The notes beneath the pieces were generated by a model that made no database searches, was not told where the DNA came from, and saw only the letters and a program-made list of their open reading frames with translations. From positions 248,001 to 312,000 of the forward strand of contig JASFYI010000001.1 of the NCBI GenBank assembly GCA_030055515.1: 64,000 nt of DNA, in the 5' to 3' direction. This document shows positions 60,349-64,000 of the stretch, piece by piece. Position numbers and translations under genes: made by a program. This stretch comes from Methanolinea sp. (GTDB lineage Archaea > Halobacteriota > Methanomicrobia > Methanomicrobiales > Methanospirillaceae). How positions within the stretch are numbered: the first letter of the stretch is position 1; each line of letters begins with the position of its first letter.

Positions 60349-60879
60349 ATGGAACTCCTTATTTTTTGGGATACGGGAGCACCTTCCGGCATCCAGGCAT
60401 CCTTCTGCAGGCAGATCGCATCGGTCCTCCCGGTCGTGCCACGGCTGCGCGAAAATCCCATCCTCGTGACGGGCTTCCTCCCCGCGAGGAGGCAGACCGA
60501 CGCGACAGCCCTCCTCGACTCGCTCGACCTCTACAAGAGGCGGACGGGCTGCAGGGACCTCATCCTGCTCGTCGTGGGCGGGGACCTCTGCAGGGAGGGG
60601 GACGAGTACCTCTTTGGGCTCGCGAGGCCCGAGACGGGGACTGCCGTGGTATCCACGTGCCGGCTTGCCAACGACCACTACGGCCTCCCGCCCGACGACG
60701 GCGAACTCGTCGAGAGGCTCGTTAAGGAATCGGCCCACGAGGTGGGCCACCTCCTCTTTCTCCCCCACTGCTCCCGGGGAGAGTGCATCATGCACAACCC
60801 GCTCACCCTCGATGACATCGCCCGGCAGAAGAGGTGGTTCTGCCCCGAGTGCAGGTCCCGCCTCGAGGGTACCGCGTGA
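60349..60879 (+). CDS. amzA: Archaemetzincin
   Basis: A 176-residue zinc metallopeptidase. The extended catalytic motif HEVGHLLFLPHC spans 130-141 (His130, His134, His140; Glu131 general base). A second zinc site uses Cys141, Cys146, Cys165 and Cys168 (SRGECIMHN, FCPECRS). Both are complete. The ATG is only 13 bp from the start of the divergent UPF0146 gene; its TATA-like CGTTTATACG lies inside that gene. Its peptide substrate is unknown. Confidence 0.94.
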   Translation: MELLIFWDTGAPSGIQASFCRQIASVLPVVPRLRENPILVTGFLPARRQTDATALLDSLDLYKRRTGCRDLILLVVGGDLCREGDEYLFGLARPETGTAVVSTCRLANDHYGLPPDDGELVERLVKESAHEVGHLLFLPHCSRGECIMHNPLTLDDIARQKRWFCPECRSRLEGTA

Positions 60880-60929
60880 ACCCTCCCCCCGCAATCGAAT
60901 CCTTTTAATCGCATCCCGCGGGAACACTC

Positions 60930-61484
60930 ATGGGAGGGAGGAGACGGTTGAGCACGCGGAGGGGGAACCGCGGAATGGCAGTGGGCGACGGGGACGCGGA
61001 CCCGGCGCGCAGTCTCGACGTGCCCGTGGGCGAGATCATGGAGGGGGAGTTTCCCCGCGTTGGCCCATCCACTCCGATCGCGGCGTGCATCTCCCTGATG
61101 TCGCGCACGGGATGCAGGGGCCTGTACGTGACGGGAGAAGACGGCCGGTTTCTCGGCGTGGTCACGCCGGGCGATATCCTCGCGCACGTTCTCCCCGAGG
61201 TGGGGATGGGTGCAAGGAGGAAGGCGCACCACCTCGGGACGCTCCTCTCGGGGGCACCCCTCGTCGCGGCGGACGTGATGTCGCACAGGCACGCGAGCGT
61301 TCCGCGGGACGCTCCCCTCTCGGAGGCGGTCCGCCTGCTCGAGAAACACCCCTGCCCCGGGCTCGTCGTCACCGGGGATGGGGGTGTCGCAGTGGGCGTC
61401 GTCGATCCCTGCGCGGTACTCACGCACCTCTTTTCCCCGGGCGGGCCCCGCTGTGGGCAGCAAGGGAATAACCGTACGTCATGA
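60930..61484 (+). CDS. CBS-pair protein
   Basis: 184 residues. After a basic N-terminal 30 residues there are two CBS motifs: GEIMEGEFPRVGPSTPIAAC with FLGVVTPGDILAHV, and ADVMSHRHASVPRDAPLSEA with AVGVVDPCAVLTHL. No effector domain. The start is supported by TCCTTTTAATC about 27 bp upstream (leaderless). Its last 65 bp overlap the end of the convergent antiporter gene, giving the tail GGPRCGQQGNNRTS. Confidence 0.8.
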   Translation: MGGRRRLSTRRGNRGMAVGDGDADPARSLDVPVGEIMEGEFPRVGPSTPIAACISLMSRTGCRGLYVTGEDGRFLGVVTPGDILAHVLPEVGMGARRKAHHLGTLLSGAPLVAADVMSHRHASVPRDAPLSEAVRLLEKHPCPGLVVTGDGGVAVGVVDPCAVLTHLFSPGGPRCGQQGNNRTS

Positions 61485-62598
61485 GGAACGGCGAGAGGAG
61501 GACCGTCACGATCACGACGAGCGCGAGCGTCGAGAAGAGGGTCGCCGAGATGAGCCCCGCGGCAAGGGCTGTCTTTACCACGACGAGTGCCAGTTCCCCC
61601 CGCGGGCAGAGGCCCAACCCCACGACGAGCGCCCTGCCGTGGTCCCGGAGCGTGAGAACCGAACCCGCGAATCCCCCGAGTGTCTTTGAGGCCAGTGCAA
61701 CGGCAACGAGGCAGAGGAGGAGCGTGACGGAGAATCCCGGGAGGTCGACGGGGAAGAGGAGCCCGATGGAGGCGAAGAAGAACGTCACGAAGAGGCCGAA
61801 CGCGATGTCGGAGAGGCTGTCGTAGAGCGTCCTGTCGTTCCTCACGCTGTCTCCGAGGATGAGGCCCGAGAGGAAAGCCCCGATCGCGTAGTGGAGTCCC
61901 ACGCGGTCCGCGAGGACCGCGCACGCGAGGCCGGCGATGAGGGCGACGGAGTAGGGCATCTCGTTCGTGTGGGCCCTGTGGGAGACGGAAAAGACCCAGA
62001 GTATCAGCCTCTTGCCGGGGAACAGGAGGATGGCGAGGAATAGCGCCGCGGAGAGCGCGCCGAGCAACGCGTCGCCGGTTTTGCCCCCGCCCGAGACGAG
62101 GGCAGGGAGGCTCCCGAGGAGCACGATGCCGAGGACATCGTCGATCACCGCTGCATTCACGATGACGAGGCCGATGTCTGTCTTCAGCTTGCGGAGATCG
62201 ACGAGGGTCCTCAAGGAGACGCCGATGGAGGTGATCGAGAGGGTGATGCCGGTGACGAGCGACGCGGCAAGGTCAAAACCCCACGCGACCCCCACGGCGA
62301 TCCCGGAGAGGAGGGGGATGGCGATACCCGCGACGGCAGCGTATATTCCCGTCTTCAGGGATCTCTGGAGGGCGCGCTGGTTGAGCTGGAGCCCGCTCGC
62401 GAAGAGGAGCAGTATGAGGCCGATGTCGGCGAACGTCCCCGTGACGGCATCCACCGAGACGAGGCCGAGAACCGCGGGCCCGAGGAGTATCCCCCCGCCG
62501 ATCTCCCCCACGAGCGAGGGATACCCTGCCCGTTCGACGAGTTCGCCGAGGACCTTTGCGACCGCGAGGACGAGGAGCACCGAGATGAGGGGATCCAT
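61420..62598 (-). CDS. CPA2-type Na+/H+ antiporter or Kef-like cation exchanger
   Basis: 392 residues, about 12 hydrophobic segments, with the family's EIGGGILLGPAVLG near the N-terminus and the mid-membrane VNAAVIDDVLGIVLL, where the Asp pair is the ion-binding DD motif. A C-terminal RCK or TrkA domain is absent. It probably exchanges Na+ or K+ for H+. The ATG at 62598 begins the first helix; TTAATATTG lies about 27 bp upstream (leaderless). Confidence 0.9.
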   Translation of the reverse strand: MDPLISVLLVLAVAKVLGELVERAGYPSLVGEIGGGILLGPAVLGLVSVDAVTGTFADIGLILLLFASGLQLNQRALQRSLKTGIYAAVAGIAIPLLSGIAVGVAWGFDLAASLVTGITLSITSIGVSLRTLVDLRKLKTDIGLVIVNAAVIDDVLGIVLLGSLPALVSGGGKTGDALLGALSAALFLAILLFPGKRLILWVFSVSHRAHTNEMPYSVALIAGLACAVLADRVGLHYAIGAFLSGLILGDSVRNDRTLYDSLSDIAFGLFVTFFFASIGLLFPVDLPGFSVTLLLCLVAVALASKTLGGFAGSVLTLRDHGRALVVGLGLCPRGELALVVVKTALAAGLISATLFSTLALVVIVTVLLSPFLMTYGYSLAAHSGARPGKRGA

Positions 62599-62771
62599 CG
62601 AGAGGTGGTTGCAGGGAGGCAATATTAAGGGGAGTGGTCACGTGCCGGGAGTGGCCGGCACCGGGGAGTGGGCGGTGGACCCGCGAAACGCGTGACTATC
62701 CCCGGATTTGCAGAACGGCGGGTGACCTATGGGGAATTACTGCGGGGAGAAAAAAGGGGAGAGGCGCGGGA
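62599..62771. other. Spacer between antiporter and rpl operon, with hairpin and U-tract
   Basis: 173 bp without a gene. GTGCCGG (62642-62648) and CCGGCAC (62655-62661) form a 7-bp stem with a 6-nt loop. AAAAAA at 62750-62755 gives a six-U run on the minus strand 17 nt after the rpl12 stop, the likely terminator of the ribosomal operon. The antiporter promoter (TTAATATTG) is at the left end. Confidence 0.5.
62750..62755 (-). terminator. U-tract terminator of the rpl1-rpl10-rpl12 operon
   Basis: Six U residues in the minus-strand RNA, 17 nt beyond the rpl12 stop. Confidence 0.5.
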
Positions 62772-63089
62772 TTACCCGAAGAGGGCACCGAGGCCCGCCA
62801 TCCCGCTCTCTTCTTCTTCCTTCTTCTCTTCCTTGCTCGGCTCGGCGGCAGCAGCGGAGGCAGCGGCCGGGGTTGCCGCGGCGGGTGCGGGTGCTGCGGC
62901 AACGACGGGTGCGGCGGCGGCCTTCGCGATGGCCTCCTCGATGTTTATCCCCTCGAGGGCGGCAACCATCGCCTTCACCCGGGCGTCGTCGACTGCGATA
63001 CCGGCAGCGCTCAGGACTGCCTTCACGTTCTCTTCCTTGATCTCCTTTCCCGCCTTGTGCAGGAGGAGGGCTGCGTAGATATACTCCAT
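62772..63089 (-). CDS. rpl12: Ribosomal protein L12 (P1 stalk protein)
   Basis: 105 residues: helical dimerisation and P0-binding N-terminus ([20 protein letters not shown]), an Ala-rich hinge (about 58-88) and the acidic tail ending [15 protein letters not shown], which recruits translation GTPases. GAGAGGT lies 7 nt before the ATG. It is 27 bp after rpl10. Confidence 0.97.
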   Translation of the reverse strand: MEYIYAALLLHKAGKEIKEENVKAVLSAAGIAVDDARVKAMVAALEGINIEEAIAKAAAAPVVAAAPAPAAATPAAASAAAAEPSKEEKKEEEESGMAGLGALFG

Positions 63090-63116
63090 CTCAATTACCT
63101 CTCTTTCTCGTTTTCT

Positions 63117-63971
63117 TCAGTGCTCTCCGGTCACTGCCATGAGAGCGAGGGATTCTCTGTAGGCTTTCCCAATGATCGCATCAATGACGTCTTTAGAGTA
63201 GACGCCGGCTTCGATCGCGAGTGCGCGGGCATCGCTCGCGGCCTTCGCGAGGATGTGCGCGGCAGTGTCCCTCGTCGGGATGACCGCGTTCACCGAGAGG
63301 TTGAACGCCTCGATTGCCGCGCGTTGCAGCTGGCTGTAGATCGCGTCCTCGTCGATCGCGAGGATCGACGGCTCGTAGACAGACCCCTCGTAGAGTGCTG
63401 CCTGGAGCGAGAGTCCCACGTCCATGGGTTTTATCCCGAGCTTCGCGAGGACGTCGGCGAGTTTCGCACTGATGACGTCGCCCTTCTTCGCGACGGTACG
63501 GGTCTCCCGGATCTTGACCTTCCCCGCCTCTATCGCGGCAGGGATACCCACCTGCTGCAGTTCACCGACGATCGGGCCGGGCTTGAAACTCGTGGGTCCC
63601 TTCTCCACCACGATGTCTGCCGGCGCAATCTCCCCCGGTTTTGCGGCCATCTTCGTCTTCGTCTTCTCCAGCGCCTTGAAAAGCCTGAAGGGGTTCATGT
63701 TGGTGAAGATGAGGGCCGACTGGCCGGAGATGTGCGGTTTCAGCTGCGCGATCGGTCCTCCCAGCTCGTCGAAGGCGCAGCGGATGAGCGTGTTGCGGGT
63801 CATCCGGATCTTCGCCTCCGACCGGAGGTTGCGCCTGATCTGCTGGAGCTGGCTCGCGGGGATACCGTACATGTCGACGAGGCCGACGAGCGAGTACTTC
63901 TTCGCGTCGGACTTGATCTCCTCGACTTCTCTCCTCTTCCACTCGGGGAGGTGGTGGGTGTACAACGGCAT
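63117..63971 (-). CDS. rpl10: Ribosomal protein L10 (P0), lacking the acidic tail
   Basis: 284 residues, MPLYTHHLPEWKRREVEEIK at the start, the rRNA-binding domain (RMTRNTLIRCAFDELG) and the long helical spine for L12 dimers at the C-terminus (AHILAKAASDARALAIEAGV, DVIDAIIGKAYRES). It stops at ALMAVTGEH, without the Ala-rich hinge and the GLGALFG-type tail found in most archaeal P0 (about 330-350 residues). The stalk would then rely on L12 tails alone. The ATG directly follows the stop of the preceding gene. Confidence 0.95.
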   Translation of the reverse strand: MPLYTHHLPEWKRREVEEIKSDAKKYSLVGLVDMYGIPASQLQQIRRNLRSEAKIRMTRNTLIRCAFDELGGPIAQLKPHISGQSALIFTNMNPFRLFKALEKTKTKMAAKPGEIAPADIVVEKGPTSFKPGPIVGELQQVGIPAAIEAGKVKIRETRTVAKKGDVISAKLADVLAKLGIKPMDVGLSLQAALYEGSVYEPSILAIDEDAIYSQLQRAAIEAFNLSVNAVIPTRDTAAHILAKAASDARALAIEAGVYSKDVIDAIIGKAYRESLALMAVTGEH

Positions 63972-64000
63972 CTACACCACCCTCTGGGGGGGCCCCATCG
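63972..64000 (-). CDS. rpl1: Ribosomal protein L1, last codons only
   Basis: The frame enters from the right edge and ends MGPPQRVV-stop just before the rpl10 ATG. MGPP plus a short basic/hydrophobic end fits the C-terminus of archaeal L1, and L1-L10-L12 is the standard order. Only eight residues are visible, so the call rests on motif and position. Confidence 0.6.

Noticed and set aside
1-64000. tRNA, rRNA, 7S RNA or insertion-sequence genes
   Set aside because: Intergenic regions were read for cloverleaf-type GTTCAA/TTCGAATC arms, terminal inverted repeats and transposase motifs; none was convincing by eye. A tRNAscan/Rfam scan would be decisive.

Overview
The window is high-GC euryarchaeal DNA from a methanogen, most likely of the Methanomicrobiales. 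This rests on methanogen marker genes (mtxX and the marker-2 protein, the methanofuran gene mfnB), archaeal informational genes (histone, rfcL, ftsY/ffh, eIF6, prefoldin alpha, Pus10/TrmY, L39e/L31e/LX/L21e/S19e, Rpo4, L10/L12) and TATA-box promoters, many of which put the transcription start at or next to the start codon. The genus is not assigned. No rRNA, tRNA, CRISPR array, insertion sequence or prophage was recognised. The window is chromosomal core with accessory islands.

Layout. 1-4107 (minus): four secreted or surface genes, three with archaeal type IV pilin N-termini. 4377-6306: cca and thpR. 6660-9112: a glutaredoxin-like protein and anaerobic ribonucleotide reductase nrdD. 9179-11835: isochorismatase-family hydrolase, TauE/SafE permease, and an Hsp20-like gene with a winged-helix regulator. 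11962-18160: guaB, mfnB, a HisA-like protein, tmk, valS. 18160-25049: DUF92 membrane protein, HVO_0476-type zinc finger, thioredoxin-like and FKBP-like proteins, a second Hsp20, a CBS-ParB protein, a sugar-phosphate nucleotidyltransferase and two unknowns. 25134-32512: YchF/Obg GTPase, a pyruvate-kinase C-domain protein, DUF371, exonuclease VII (xseA/xseB), a TIM-barrel isomerase-like protein, a CorC-type CBS membrane protein, purN.

32571-43164 is almost gapless on the plus strand: RNase P Rpr2, YhbY, then S19e through Ffh, Pus10, Rpo4, KsgA and an Mtq2-like methyltransferase. It joins ribosomal proteins, SRP targeting, tRNA modification and RNA polymerase, with many ATGA or 1-10 nt overlaps. 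43193-46138 (minus) is an ECF transporter operon (S, fused A1-A2, T) plus a small cysteine-rich protein. Its upstream 484-bp gap holds strong AT-rich palindromes.

46623-49420 is the most unusual block: two uncharacterised proteins in tight overlap with a B-family DNA polymerase homologue whose polymerase motif C and exonuclease motif I are altered (an inactivated PolB2-type protein). 49488-56506 carries malic enzyme, a metallophosphoesterase, YqhA, a histidine kinase fused to a GNAT acetyltransferase, msrA, a four-CBS protein, a HEAT-repeat protein and a histone. 56687-62598 has mtxX, marker-2, rfcL, a UPF0146 protein, archaemetzincin, a CBS pair and a CPA2 antiporter. The right end (62772-64000, minus) is the rpl1-rpl10-rpl12 operon; its L10/P0 lacks the usual acidic C-terminal tail.

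Gene packing is extreme. Several convergent pairs overlap at their 3' ends and some divergent pairs share a few dozen bases or less of promoter.
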